Below are positions 46,845 to 59,400 of a DNA stretch of 64,000 bases, one piece after another. The stretch lies in contig NSJX01000034.1 in assembly GCA_002286715.1 (NCBI GenBank), positions 124,001-188,000 of the forward strand, read 5' to 3'. This stretch comes from Dentipellis sp. KUC8613 (Eukaryota > Basidiomycota > Agaricomycetes > Russulales > Hericiaceae). Position 1 is the stretch's first letter; every line of letters starts with the position of its first letter. Below the pieces are notes generated by a model. That model was not told the DNA's origin. It did no database searches and saw nothing but the letters and a program-made list of their open reading frames with translations. Both the position numbers and the translations under genes were made by a program.

Positions 46845-47298
46845 ATGCCCCCGTGGGGCTGGAAAGTTAGGTTATTTGTTTGAGTACGCATATTGTCGTC
46901 TGCTTGGTCTGGTCTGGTTTGGTTCGATTTCTTGCTTCTCGCTCCGTGCTCCGTGCTCCGTGCTTTTCATCTCTCTTTATCTATCTCATCCCATCGTACT
47001 TATCCACGTTACCGGTTACCCCACAACCCACTGCCACGGCCCGTTACCCGCATTTGTTCTTTTACCACTTTGTCTGCCCGCAGTCCTCGGCCCCCATCTT
47101 GGTTACTCACCCTCTCTGACAGTCTGCCTCTCGGATCCGCATCCAATACCGAATACCTTACACAAATACCGTCGGAGTCGCCGCGTATACCGTATACCGT
47201 ATACCTACATACCGTGCCCCCACGCTCATTGTTGCTCCATTGACGTTCACGTTCACGCGCAGTGTCGGTTCGGGAATCAGAGTGCCGGATCGACTGAT

Positions 47299-47325
47299 GT
47301 ACATACATACATGCATGCATACATT
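47299..47325. repeat. CATA/CATG simple repeat
   Basis: Tetranucleotide repeat of CATA and CATG units in intergenic DNA. Confidence 0.85.
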
Positions 47326-48040
47326 ACTGCTGAATCTACATAGCTTTATACATACCCTTGTGGCTGCCTGGCATCTTATGTGCAAGGAAGTGCCGCTCTC
47401 AAGTGCTATGAGGACGAGGATTCATTGGAAGGCGCTATCGGACAAAACATATCATCGCCTCCCAAATGTAGGCCATAATTGCCAGAAATCTCCGTTTCAT
47501 CCGATAGTCTCAGAGCTTATGCAGAAACCATGACCTCATTGCGAACGTCGGCAAATACCGACGCTGCAGGCATCCATCCGACTTAGAAGGCCCATAAATG
47601 CCCACACAAAAATAGGCTTGCCTGCTTATCGTGCTTAGAATTATTTGACTGTGCTGGATTCCTCGGGCCCTCGTGCAGAAGAACCAGGTTCGAGGGATGT
47701 GCAGCTTTTCCTTCCTGAGCGCGAAGTGTACATGTGCAGTCATCGGATCTGACAAGATCGGTTCCGAGACCTGCGGTAGAGTCTGCGAGACCGCTGCGAC
47801 AAATCGCTGCAGCGCGAGTGGATTTTACGAAAATATTGAGCAGCGTGAAAGGACATAGAGCATCTGAGAACTGCGCCAGAAGAGCTCAATTCGCTAATAA
47901 AGACGATCTCGCTGGGGCCGGAGAAATGTACAGATGACGCGGTGCGCCAAGCGTCACCACTTGCCCGGTGCCGCAGGGCAGCGTCGCCCTAATCACCTGC
48001 GGCGCCTCCGTCTGTCTCTTCATTCATCCGCTCTCCTCTG

Positions 48041-48062
48041 CACCACCACCACCACCACCACC
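48041..48062. repeat. CAC trinucleotide repeat
   Basis: About seven perfect CAC/CCA units, 250 bp upstream of the oxysterol-binding-protein start codon. Confidence 0.85.
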
Positions 48063-48313
48063 GCTGCCACCGCCCCTACGACTACCGCCAATCCGCCTCC
48101 CGCAGCGAGCACGCCGCCGACCCTAACGAGGCTGTGTATCAGGAATCAAGTCGGACTAAGCGCGCCTGCCTTGCCTCACCCCGCCGCAGTCCGCGCTTTG
48201 CTTCTGCACCCCACCCGCATCCTCCGTCCATCGACCCATCTGCACGATCGACGCATTCCACACCTTATTTCTTTTTCTCACTGCACCCTCGATAATCAGC
48301 AGCCCTGGAGACC

Positions 48314-50170
48314 ATGACAGGCCTGTTCAGCTCGGCCAACGCGTACCTGCGCGGGCGCCCGCGCGGCGCCTCGTCCGTCGAGGACAAGGTGCCGGAGGAC
48401 ACCGACCCGGACGATACGTCCATTCTGTGCGTACCATGCTCCTGCTGCGGCTGCCATCGTGCGTGCTGACTTTGAGTGCGCGACAGCGATGAGAACGAGG
48501 GCTCGATCATCACGTCGCTCATCTCGCAGCTCAGGTGCGTTTCCGTGTGGCGGGCCGGGGCGCGGTGCTGACGGTGCGCGTGCGCAGGGTGGGCATGGAC
48601 CTGTCGAAGGTGACGTTCCCGACATTCGTGCTCGAGCCGCGGAGCATGCTCGAGCGCATCACGGACTTCATGGCGCATCCGGACCTCATCTTCGGGTGCG
48701 TCTGCGTGTTTCCCGCCGTGTGCTGACATGAGTTGACTCGGGATCGGGCGCCAGGGCGGAGGAGTGCGACGACCCGGAGGAGCGCTTCCTGCGCGTGCTG
48801 CAGTACTACCTCGCCGGGTGGCACATCAAGCCGAAGGGCGTCAAGAAACCGTGCGTGCGGCGGCTCGTTGTTGACTGTCGCCGGTGCTGACTGCGGCCCT
48901 GCGATGGCAGGTACAATCCGGTGCTGGGCGAGTTCTTCCGGTGCAGGTACGACTACGCGAACGGCACGCAGGGGTTCTACATCGCCGAGCAGGTGTCGCA
49001 CCACCCGCCCGTGTCCGCGTTCTACTACGTCTCGCCCGCGAACCAGGTGCAGATCGTCGGCGAGCTGCGCCCCAAGTCCAAGTTCCTCGGCAACAGCGTG
49101 TCGACGACGATGGAGGGCGAGAACCGCGTCGTGCTCATGGGCCGGCCCGAGGACGGCGGTGCGTTGCATTTCCACATTTATTTATTTTTTGTGATGTGTT
49201 TTCCTTTACCCTGCGCCGGGCACTGAGCATGGTTTTGGTTCTGCAGAGTACGTGATCACGATGCCGAACATGTACGCGCGCGGGATCCTGTTCGGCAAGA
49301 TGGTCCTCGAGCTCGGCGACACGTGCACCGCCCGGAATGAGAAACACGGGCTCGTGGCGGATCTCGAGTTCAAGACAAAGGTGTGTGGTATTTCCGTTTA
49401 TAGCATCCTGCCTTCTGCTTCGAGCGGCTTCCCCGCCCGACGCTCCGTCTTTGGATGCCCGCCTTCCGCTTTGGGAAATCGGCGCTGATGCGCCATGGTG
49501 CACGTGCAGGGCTTCTTCTCGGGAACATACAACGCTATTGCAGGTCGCGTGCGCAAGGACAACGCCGACCTTGGGGAGATTAGTGGCAAGTGGAGTAACG
49601 TGATGGAGTATAAGGATACGAAGGTGCGTCGCCTGAATGCGAGAGTCGGATTGAAGACGCGGTGCAGCTGACATCCTTGGACGCCAGAAGACCGGAAAGC
49701 GTCGCCCGTTGTTTGATGTACAGAAGGATGGTGCGAAGGTGGCGCCGAAGTATGTCATGCCGGAGGAGGATCAGGAGGAGTATGAGTCGCGGCGGTACGT
49801 CCTGTTCCTGCTCACTTCTTCGGGTGCTGACCTGTCCTGATATCTCATTTCAGGCTTTGGCGGGATCTTACTACAGCGATCGGTAAGAAGGATATGGACG
49901 CGGCTACGGTCGCCAAGTCTGCTGTCGAGGACCAGCAACGTGAGCTCCGCCGCCAGCGAGAGGAGTCGGGCAAGAAGCACCAGACGCGGTTCTTCGAGGA
50001 GCGGAATGGGCGGTGGGAGCCGAAGTTTACGTGCGTTCTTTGCTATCTCTCTGCGTAAATTGTTTTCAGAATTCTCACGTCGTTGCATCAGGCTCCCGCA
50101 AGACCCGACAGAGGCGACGGAGGCCATGCAGAAGTGGATATGGGGCACGGCGTCGTCCGCAGCGACATGA
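48314..50170 (+). CDS. KES1: oxysterol-binding protein, KES1/OSH4 type
   Basis: Multi-exon gene of about 410 residues from ATG at 48314 ([16 protein letters not shown]) to TGA at 50168-50170. Osh4/Kes1 proteins carry sterol and exchange it for phosphatidylinositol 4-phosphate between ER, Golgi and plasma membrane. The family signature [14 protein letters not shown] is intact, including the His pair that contacts PI4P. Also seen: [17 protein letters not shown] (sterol-tunnel lid side), [14 protein letters not shown], and the end [12 protein letters not shown]. There is no PH or ankyrin domain, as in short OSH proteins. Exons are joined through GTGCGT donors in frame (for example ILDENEGS and QLRVGMDL). 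The cytosolic, peripheral-membrane location is inferred from the family. Confidence 0.93.
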
Positions 50171-51090
50171 TCCCCCTCGTCCCGTCCCTGTCCGCGTCCG
50201 CATCCGTATCTCCATCGCACCATAGCCCGCTAATATCTCTCTCTACCTGTACCTCCCACCAACCCAACCCGCCTGCGCAACTGACCTCCCCCTGCACCTG
50301 CACCTCCGTCTCCATATCGCGCACCGCCCATACCGCGCACGAACAGACCCAGACCCAGACCCATCAGCATACGATCTCACGAGCCGGACGCGTCTATCCG
50401 TCCGCTCCCGCTCCCGCTCACGTTTACGCCTACACCCATACACATACACATACACATACATAGAGCTGCGTGTACCAGTACCCGAGTGCCAGTACGCCGT
50501 CGCCGTTGTTGCTGCCGCTGTTGCTGTTGTTATTGTATTTCGGCCTCCCGCCTGTGAATCATCCCGTCCGTCCTGCGCCTGCGTACTCGGTGTGCGCGTA
50601 CTGATCATGCTTCGGATCGCACGTCTGCTATTTGCTGTTTGCTTTCTTTTTCCATTTGCTTGTTTACCAGGGGCCTCTGCCCCGCTCGAGCTCCTGATGG
50701 CTTTGGAATTGGGGCTCGGGGGTCGGAGAGCTGTAGTTAGTTGAGTGCTGGTATCGTAATTAATGAGTGCTGAGCGCGCTCGCTATTCACCGTTCTCAAC
50801 GATACATGCAGTGTAAGGCACCGTATGGGCTTCGTGGATTGAGTGAAATTACCTGCGTTTTGACTGCGGCTGCAGAAGCAATAACCTGATCATGAACAGT
50901 GTACGTGGATATTTGATTCATCGAATCAAGCATTGGTATTTTGCACTAAAGAATGGCGAGGATACAAGTATAAGATATACTATAGTAAACGAGAGCGTGT
51001 CATATCCTAATGTACATAAGCCAAGAAAAAAACTCTCAACTGCCGACACTCCACAACGTACAAATACAGTACCCGGTATAATGGGAATCC
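50171..51090. other. intergenic, convergent 3' ends
   Basis: 920 bp between two converging genes. It contains a CCCGCT run (50402-50418) and an ACATAC simple repeat (50436-50461). No gene seen. Confidence 0.5.
50436..50461. repeat. CACATA simple repeat
   Basis: Four imperfect CACATA units in the 3' flank of the oxysterol-binding-protein gene. Confidence 0.85.
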
Positions 51091-52488
51091 TTACGTGAAC
51101 CGCGGCAAGCGGCGCCCAGACATATTGACCACGCGCGCATGGCGAGCCTCAAACCGGACGTCCTGCCCAAGCGAACGCCAAAAGTCCGCCATAACACGCA
51201 GCCTCTCGCTGTAATTCTCGCGCGGGATGTCACAATACATGCCCTCGCAGGCATAGTCCAGCAGCGTCAGCTCCTTGAGGCACGGGAGCGGGCAGCCGCG
51301 CGTGTGCGCCGCCGTCTGCATGAAGAATGCGCTGAAGGCCGGGAGCGTGCACAGGCAGAGCGAGAGCGCGCGCAGGCGCGGGAACGGGCGGAGGAGCCTG
51401 GCGAGGACGTCGATGTTCAGCACGTGCCGCGTGGGGTGGTCCGCGAGCGCGAGGCGCAGGATGCGGGGCAATGCCCAGGACACATTCGTGAGGAACAGGG
51501 AGAACATGCGCAGCGGCGGTTGGGCGGCCATGTCGTCGTGGTACACCGTCACCCGTGTGCCGTGCGTCTGCGCCGCGTCTGCGCCCTCACCGAGGGACAT
51601 GACGGCCTCCTCGTCGTCCCACATGCTGAGGGACGCGCTGTCCACGGTGATCGCGCCAGCGCTTAGGCGGGTGTACGCGGATTTGGAGACGAGCTCGAGC
51701 ACGCCGGGGACGTGTGCGTCGCAGTCTGCTGCGCTTGCGTAGCTCACGCTGAGGTGCAGCCTCTTGAGCGTCGAGGGGATGTCCAGGCAGGTGTAGAGGT
51801 CCACGACGTCGCCGGCCTTGCCTTTCAGCTCCAGGTTATCGAGGTGCCGAAGGGCGATCTTGCCTCCTGCGCGCATCCATTGCTGATCCGCCTCCTGGAA
51901 TGCCGGGAGCACGTTGCTGAGATGCAGGGTCTGGAGACTCTCGTGCTGGTGGAGGACGTTGATGAGGACGGGAAGCGTGGGCACAGGATGAGGCCCGCCG
52001 AAGAGGGGAAAGGCGACCTCCAGGGAGGTCAGATTCCTGAACAGCGAGGACGTCCAGGGGATAATGCAGTTTACGAGCTTGAGCTGTGCCAAGCACGATG
52101 CCGAGTCGGCGAGAAAGCGCTCTGGGGTACAGACGACGGCGTCGGCATTCGCGTATTCGAGAGCGAGATGCTCCAAGTTCGGTGCCGGGCCCGTCGAGCG
52201 GTTCAGCAGACCCTCCAGGTCGTCGCGGGATTCGACGTCCAGGATGATGGACTTCGCGTACGTCATCCGTTGCGGGATGTTCCTGCGGAGGTGCTGTATC
52301 CCGGAGATTGTTGCGATTGCTTCGCGGTAGTTGAGGGTGAAAAAGCCGACCTTGTCGACCTGCCTGAGCGTGTGACGGAACGCGTCGCCCGTCTCTTGAG
52401 TGATTTCAACGACGGCAGGGGTACTAGAAAGGCATCAATATACGTGTGACTGGATAATTCTCAGAGAATCAATGACTGACCGTGGCAT
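51091..52488 (-). CDS. LRR-like protein of F-box family architecture, no F-box seen
   Basis: Proposed two-exon gene of 446 residues: a coding first exon of only 8 nt (52488-52481, ATG CCA CG), a 57-nt intron with a GTCAGT donor and CTAG acceptor, and exon 2 (52423-51091) ending RFT then TAA. This start gives MPRTPAVVEITQ and lies about 95 bp below a TATAAG. If the first exon is wrong, the next ATG in frame is at 52266 (MTYAKSIILDVES). The protein is leucine-rich with loose repeats (LEHLALEY, LQTLHLSNVL, LRALSLCLC) like the substrate-binding half of fungal F-box proteins, but it lacks a visible F-box. It is not closely similar to the other F-box genes in the window. Function unknown. Confidence 0.7.
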
Positions 52489-53439
52489 GATGAACAGAGA
52501 GCTTGAGCAGTTGGGTATGCGGGATGAGGGAGGAATGGGGAGCGGAAATAACGATGTCCTTCATACCCTCGGCTGAGCTTCTTATAAGCAATTGGCGAAC
52601 AATTGCACTACCACAGTGACGAGGCTGGTCGCACTGGCCAAAGCGACGGAAATCCGGGGAGGCAAGCAATGCCACGAGACGCTGAGATCTCATTGTCCAC
52701 ATGCAGTGTGGACCTGAGACCGCTTAGTTGTGGCCTCGGACCGGCCGCAGGATGCTGCTTAAACAATGCATTGTGGACAGATGGAATCGGGCCCTCAAGC
52801 ATAGTCCAAGACCCAGAGAAGCCAAAATGCAACCCTATTTTGGTAGAACCGGGTACAAAGCAGAGGGGGGTGGCGTGCCAGTGTATGTGGCGAGCATTGC
52901 CCGTCACCGGCGGCATCGTACCTAGGTGCTTTGGGCCTGGATTAGACCTATTGTTCTGAGTCTCGTTCCACAGCGGACATTATTCCGAGTCATGTACTCA
53001 TCGTTCTATCTGTGCTTTGGTTAGTCGACAAGGAGGGTTGACGAGGTGGCATCCTAAGGTAAGCTGAACCGACGAGATGTTCGACGATTAGCGCCCGCTT
53101 TGGAGCGCCGCGCGACATTTTGAGTAGATCTTGACTTTCGTCCACCACTTGTTTGCAGTCCTTCCGTACTCAAAGTCGAGCTCTTGAGGTCGTTCGCAAC
53201 ATGGTGGACCGATGGCAAGATACCCAGACCCAATTTCCGAGGCGCCGGCGAAAGAAGAACTACTGATCCGATTTCGTCCGACTGTCGAACCCTTGTACTA
53301 CAACGTTACTGTACTCAAGTCATGAACCGAACAAACACACAATACGGCGTGATACTACAAGCTGCTCTGCATAGGAATTCGTGGAAATGACATCCATATA
53401 GCACATATTAAATGCGACACCTCTGATCCTTGGCCTGGC
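52489..53439. other. intergenic, nothing further seen
   Basis: 951 bp between the LRR-like promoter and the 3' end of the helicase gene. Short open frames occur on both strands but show no motif or splice partner. Confidence 0.5.
52581..52586 (-). promoter_or_regulatory. TATA-like box of the LRR-like gene
   Basis: TATAAG on the minus strand, 93-98 bp upstream of the proposed ATG at 52488, which supports that start over the internal ATG at 52266. Confidence 0.4.
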
Positions 53440-56400
53440 CTACAAGTCCTCCGTGTTCAATGTCGGCCGCGCGCGAGTCTGCTTCTTCACAATTCCTTTC
53501 CAGAAAAGCATCATATCTCCTTTGATCCGCTCGGTGTCGGGCAGGTCGGTATCGTCGGAAGTCATAAGGGCATGCACCTCACTTGCAATGCGCCCCAGCT
53601 CGCCAGCATCGCGGCGCGCATGGAATTGCGATGTCGGCTCGACCACTTTGCGAAGGCGTTCGGCTTTCTTCAGGATATGGCTTTGTAAAAAAGGTGATGA
53701 TTAAGCGTCCAATAGCGGAGGATAACAATGACGGAGGTTCTCACTTCATAGCTGTCTGGCGCTCCATAACCTCGTCAAGCTCATGCAGGGTGACCTTGCT
53801 CATCTGCCGCTTCGCATGCGCTTTCACCGATTTTGCTTTGTTTAGCGTCCACTCCAAGCAGAGCAAGAGGTGCGGTAGGGGACCGAGATACAAGTATCTG
53901 TACCGTCCCTGGATTCTTGCGTCGTCGTCAACACTGAGGCACTCGCGGTAGAGGCGCTGGCGTGCAGCAGGTAGGCCTTCCTTCGGCCGCGCTTTCATAC
54001 GGTCCTGTCTACGCCGGAAAGCCTTCTGGAATTTGATGGCCGCCAGTTCCTGTGCAGTGCTCGCTCCGGCGTCGTGAGTGTCGATTTCAGGCCGTGCGTA
54101 TCGGTCCTGCATGTCAGCTTCCGAAAACTCCTCCATGTCTTCTTCATTGCCTACTTCGCCATCTTCGTCGTGAGACTCGGGTCCTTCTTCATCTCGAGCG
54201 GACTCAGATCGGGGCATATTCTCAAGTGCATCAGGTGGCGCTGGCTCAGATTCCGGAGCCAGCACTTGTGGTTGTGGTTGAGATTCTGGTTGCAACTGTG
54301 GCTGGGATATGCACATGACTTCGGTGAGACTCTTGAACCGTCCCTCTGCGTCAAGAAGCGCGGGTATGTCCTGCATCTTGGAAAAGAATAATCGTCGCAC
54401 ACCGGGCAGTTCCCTGCCTGGCTGAGGGGCATGTGTCGAATACAATTGTACTAGCCCGTTAAACCGCGTAGGATTATAATTCCGGACGGCAAATGCAAGG
54501 TCCGACCACTCATTGGCGAAGAAATACCTAATATTCATGATCAATTGGGATGGAATTGGATGTAGGAACCCTACAAGACAGTATTCTCAAACTCACCGAC
54601 GATAGTAGGGCGGCGGTATGGAGAAGCCATTCTTCTGGTGACATCCTCTGAGCGACGTGATTGCGTTCAGAATTCTGTCCCGTAAGCCGAAATGACTGAC
54701 ATTGTAGCCCACTTAACGAGAATATCAGTGCTCGACGAACGAAGGGGTTTGTACCGTTGACTTACGAAGACAAATAGAACGGCATCTACAACAGAGGCTT
54801 ATATTAGCATGCGACTACTGATTGAGCCAAATTTAATAGCTTACATGCTGAAGATACTTATATTTGAAAGCTGATCCCGTGGAAGGTCTCTGGATCTGTA
54901 GTACAGTGTTCCTGATCCAAGCAAAAACATATACACCATCTCATCGGTAATTGAAATTCAAGTGAATACGTACCGTCGATGATATACCTTCCGCTGTCCA
55001 GATATTCGTTTCCCGTGTAAAGTCGCTTGAGAAGCAACCCAGCTGGTTCGACAAGAAGCCCGAATGAACGACAGTCCTGTTCTTTAACATTTTCGAAGTC
55101 TTTCCATAGTTCTGTGACCCAGTTGCGGGGAAGAGTAAGATTATGGAGACTCCGTTTCGCATAGTAGCACCGCGACATGGCATATAGCCCACACAGACGT
55201 TGAAATAGGCGACAGAGAACACCGATGTCGACGGGAACATGCCTCTCAACAGCGTGCCTAACAAAGTGTGCATGAGCAGACTTTTGAGAAGAGTGAAAAA
55301 GGAACGCACTTGAAAAATATAGAACCTCTAAAAAGGTCAGCTGGTCCAGCTGACAGCAGAAAGTCTACAAGATCTCGAAGATAGTAGACTTTGCCAATGC
55401 CTGGGCCTCGATCGACAAGGAGTGGGCGGTGAAACTGATACCGAAGACAAGGAATTATTCCAAAGCTGTTCTCCATAGAATTTGAATCCAGGAAAATTCC
55501 CAAAGATGATGCCTTGGTGAAGTTAGCCACAAAGTCAAATTCGAGATGTTCGCCTTTGTGTGGGTCGAGGTTGAACAAAATGTCTTGGATCCATCTTCTT
55601 ACAACTTTCGAACCTTCCAAAGCCTCCGGTATAATTTTGTTGTCGAGTGCCGATAGTGACCCTGTATCATAAAGCAAGGGATTCAGCGCGTTATCGAGAC
55701 GGTCAAGCCACAACCTGTTTCAAGACATGGCATGAGCCATACTATGGTCAACACAAGCATTTACAGTATTCACCTTCGGTGCTTCATCCGTTCTGGAAAG
55801 CTTTCGCAAAAGGGAAAAGCAAGGGATTGGGAAACATCAAGGATGAGAATTTGTAAAAGAGGCAGTCTTGCCCTTTGTCGGTACCGGGGATCATCAGGCG
55901 AATGCAAAAGGTGGCAGTTATCGTGATTGCATCGTCCCGAAAGCAGCTGTGAGAAACAGAGGTCCGGCGTGCGATAGCGGGACACGATATCATGTTCGTT
56001 GGTAATCTTGGTTCTCAGGCCGTCGCTGAGGTAGCGGTTAAGGATCAACTGGAACTGAGCATGCGAAACACTGGCGTGATCTGCTTCGGCCGACGGCTGA
56101 AGATCATAGTAAAGCACGTAGCAACGGTGCAAGAACGTGCCGCGATGGAGTGTGACATGATCGTCATCCAAGGGGCTACAGTGGAAGACTTGCTGAACAA
56201 TTGCAGATGCCCATGGTTCCGCCTCCATGATAATGTCGCGAAGACGTTGGACATATTGCTTGAACAACGACAGTGACATGATAAGCAGGTCATTACCCAT
56301 CCCATCTATGATGTGGAACCCATCGCGATAAAGGCTCTGCAATGCAAGCAGAGCACAGGCTTGTTTTTTCTCATCGTTGATGAAGCAAATAGCAAGGGAC

Positions 56401-59400
56401 TGAAGCTGTTCGAGATCTGATTCTAATATAGCCGAGAAGAGGTCGATCTGGCCGTGCAATGATCAAATTAGCTTGCAATTCGCAAGAGATAACAGGTATA
56501 GACGCTAGGACCTACCACTTGCTGGTCCGATTCACCATACACATCCGGATACTGCCGTAGCTTCTCCGCAAATTCAAGGACGCGTGAAAAGGTCATCTCG
56601 CCCTCCTCGCGTAGCCATGAATATGTTGCAAATGAGATGTTCTGCCACAGGACTTCGAATAGACATTCCTTCGCTCTCGAGATTGATTCAAGGTTTTCGT
56701 GGTCCTCAAGGAACACCTGAATGGCCTTGAAGCTCTGACCCTCCTTCATGTACAACTCTGCAGCTTCGGCGTACGATTGTTTCTTCTCCATCAGGACCGC
56801 GTGAGCAGCACCTAGATCGTGGTCCTCCACAAACTCGGCAATTTCGTCCGGTGAGGAGAAAAGCTGTTCCACTTCGCTGGAATATAATGAGCCTCCACAC
56901 GCATGGCAATGTAAATGAATACAGACGTTGTCCTATTATCCTTGAGATATACGAAACGAGCGAGGTTCGTGATGCGGTCGGAGAGGCGGGAGTCCTTGAG
57001 AGGGTATTTGAGCACGATGGACACGGCATCGTCGAGGAGATTCCCATCAATATAATGAACAACTGCCTCATCGTACATAGCAGCATCGAAGAAACATTTT
57101 GCGGCCTTTTTATGCCTCTTGATGGCCGCGTAGCATTCTGCAGCAATGCGCGTATACAGCCGACGTTCCGTTTCATTCAGCGCGTCGTTCGCACACGCGA
57201 GGAAAGCACGCCCGGCGTCGAGGTACGCCTCCGTCTGCTTGCCATTCTTCCGGGGTATCTGATGCGCTTGGTTCCGCAGCTGGTACGCATCGGCCACGGC
57301 CGCCTCGCGCCACTGGTTTCCACGCGCGAACCCACGCGCGGCTTGCGTGTATTGCTCGCGGTAGAACAACGTGCGCGCGGTGCCGGACCGGGCCCATTCT
57401 TCGGCGGTCGAGGCCACGGCGAACTTCGAGAGCGTGCTTCCGTCGGTGCTGATCTCCACGAGACCTTTCGATTCCCAGTACAACTACCACCGCGTAACCA
57501 AGGATAGTTAGATCATGACACAAACTTGGTTTAGGCGGAACGAACGCACCTTCATGTCCTCGCAGCGGGCAGACCCGTCAACAATCCAAAGGTTCTTTCT
57601 TGCCCTTGTGATGGCCACATATAAGAACTTGAGCTGGACTGCACATCAGATAATGTTCGGCTCTTTGGCACAGATCCGCACCTCCGAGGAGAGTCCCGCC
57701 AGCTTGAATTCGTCAAAAGTTGGCCGGATCTCGAGTGCGTACTCGATGAGCTGACGCCAACGATTCATGTCGACTGTTGAGTCCTCGAAGAAGTTCCATA
57801 ATATGACCTGGATGAAATTGGTTGTAAGAATATGCGAAAATGAGGACAGAAACAATGGATCACATCGTCAAATTCGAGGCCTTTGCTCTCATAGAGCGTC
57901 CTATTATATTGCATCAACATCACAGTCGTGTCGGATGATAAAAATGAAGCTTACAGGACCACACCGATATTGCCAGCTTCTGCCTCGAGTTTCTTAAGAG
58001 CTGCATTGTCCCGGACCAATATGCCTGCAAATGTTGAGTAAACACAATCAACTTCTCACTTTATGTGAAAGATCTACACTGTTCATGTCCCAGCTCGATG
58101 GGTGCATCGCTGCATTGGAAGAGAGAAATAAAAATAAGCTGACGAACGATGTTCACACAAGATAGTTCAAAGCTCACGTGTTCGAAGTGAAGAAATTCGT
58201 CAACTGCGACGTGTCTAAGATGTTCACGAACAGCGGCTTCTTGCCATCCACAATCCCCCGCTCGCGCTCCAAGACGTCAATTGCAGAGGGCCAGAACTGC
58301 AGGAGCTCTATAATGGAATGCGCACAGTTGACAATGCCGCCGTGGGACCGGTAGTTCGTCAGCAGCTGGAACGTGCTGGGTGGAGTAATACTGGCGGGGC
58401 GCAGCCGAGACTTGCTGGATTTTTGCTACAGCAAAGAACCGGAGAATATATAGGTGAGCAAATCAGAAAGTGGCTTCTACATACCTCAATGCGATACAGG
58501 AATGATTTTAACTCGTTGAAGCGGAAGGCACTGCCGACTGATATGGTCTGAGCAGTGTCGCCCGCCCAAAAGAGTCCGTTGGGGTTGCGACAGATGCAAC
58601 GCAGCACTGTGTGTATAGCAAATACAGCGTCAGAATCAAGTTGATATGAAGTGGTTAGGCTTACACAGCGTGTCGATGAGTAAATTATCTTGGACTTCAT
58701 CAATATATCTAATAACTCTCTGAATTCCCTAAGCTCCTTGAAGCAGACTGCATACTCACAGATAATCTATTTTTCGCCCCACCACTCCTGTCTCTTGGAT
58801 AGCTTTGAGAACCTCGTGGGTCCTGTCGCGGTAAACCAGTCGGTACCGAAATCGACCGCACAGCCAAATCACCACGATCTTACCGATCCGCTTGATCGCG
58901 CTGGTCATTCTCGCGCTTGAGCTTGCAGTACGCCTGGAACAGCTCGTACAAGACCTCGCGCATGTTGCAGAACGTCGCGTAGCTGCGCGTGCTGGCATTC
59001 TGGTACCCCTCCTGCGTGAGCATGCGCTTCGGATACTTCAGCGTATCTTCGGAGCCCTTGATCACACCGATGAACTCGCCGAATACCAGTGAAGGTGCTG
59101 GAATGAACGCTGTCAGCAGCGATTGCGGCTGGACGATGGAGGTGGCAGACCTAGGCCCTTCGTGAGATGTTGCGGGAGGCGCGCCCAATACTCGTCTTTG
59201 AACACCTCGAAAGTGATGATCTTCTTCGACCTGGCCTCCCTGCGGTAGGTAGCCGACCAGGAGGCTTTCCGTTGGGCCTTGCGGGTCTTGGGCATCGATG
59301 CAGGTTTCGGCGGGGCCACGTCGGCCTGTACTAGCGAGCACAGCTACGCAGCACCGTCATAAGCGCCAGCCATCTCAGCAGTAGACACAGCGCAGCGCCA

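Larger units (their letters stand above)
46845..48313. other. intergenic, UPA2-like 3' region and OSH promoter
   Basis: About 1.5 kb. It holds simple repeats (ATAC/ATGC at 47299-47325; CAC at 48041-48062) and C/T- and C/A-rich sequence before the next start codon. Short frames such as 47934-48317 look compositional. Confidence 0.5.

Noticed and set aside
47660..47700. GGTTCGAG resembling a tRNA B box
   Set aside because: No matching A box or cloverleaf at the right distance.
52469..52702. 77-residue minus-strand frame upstream of the LRR-like gene
   Set aside because: It would join the next exon out of frame; the 8-nt exon in another frame joins correctly.
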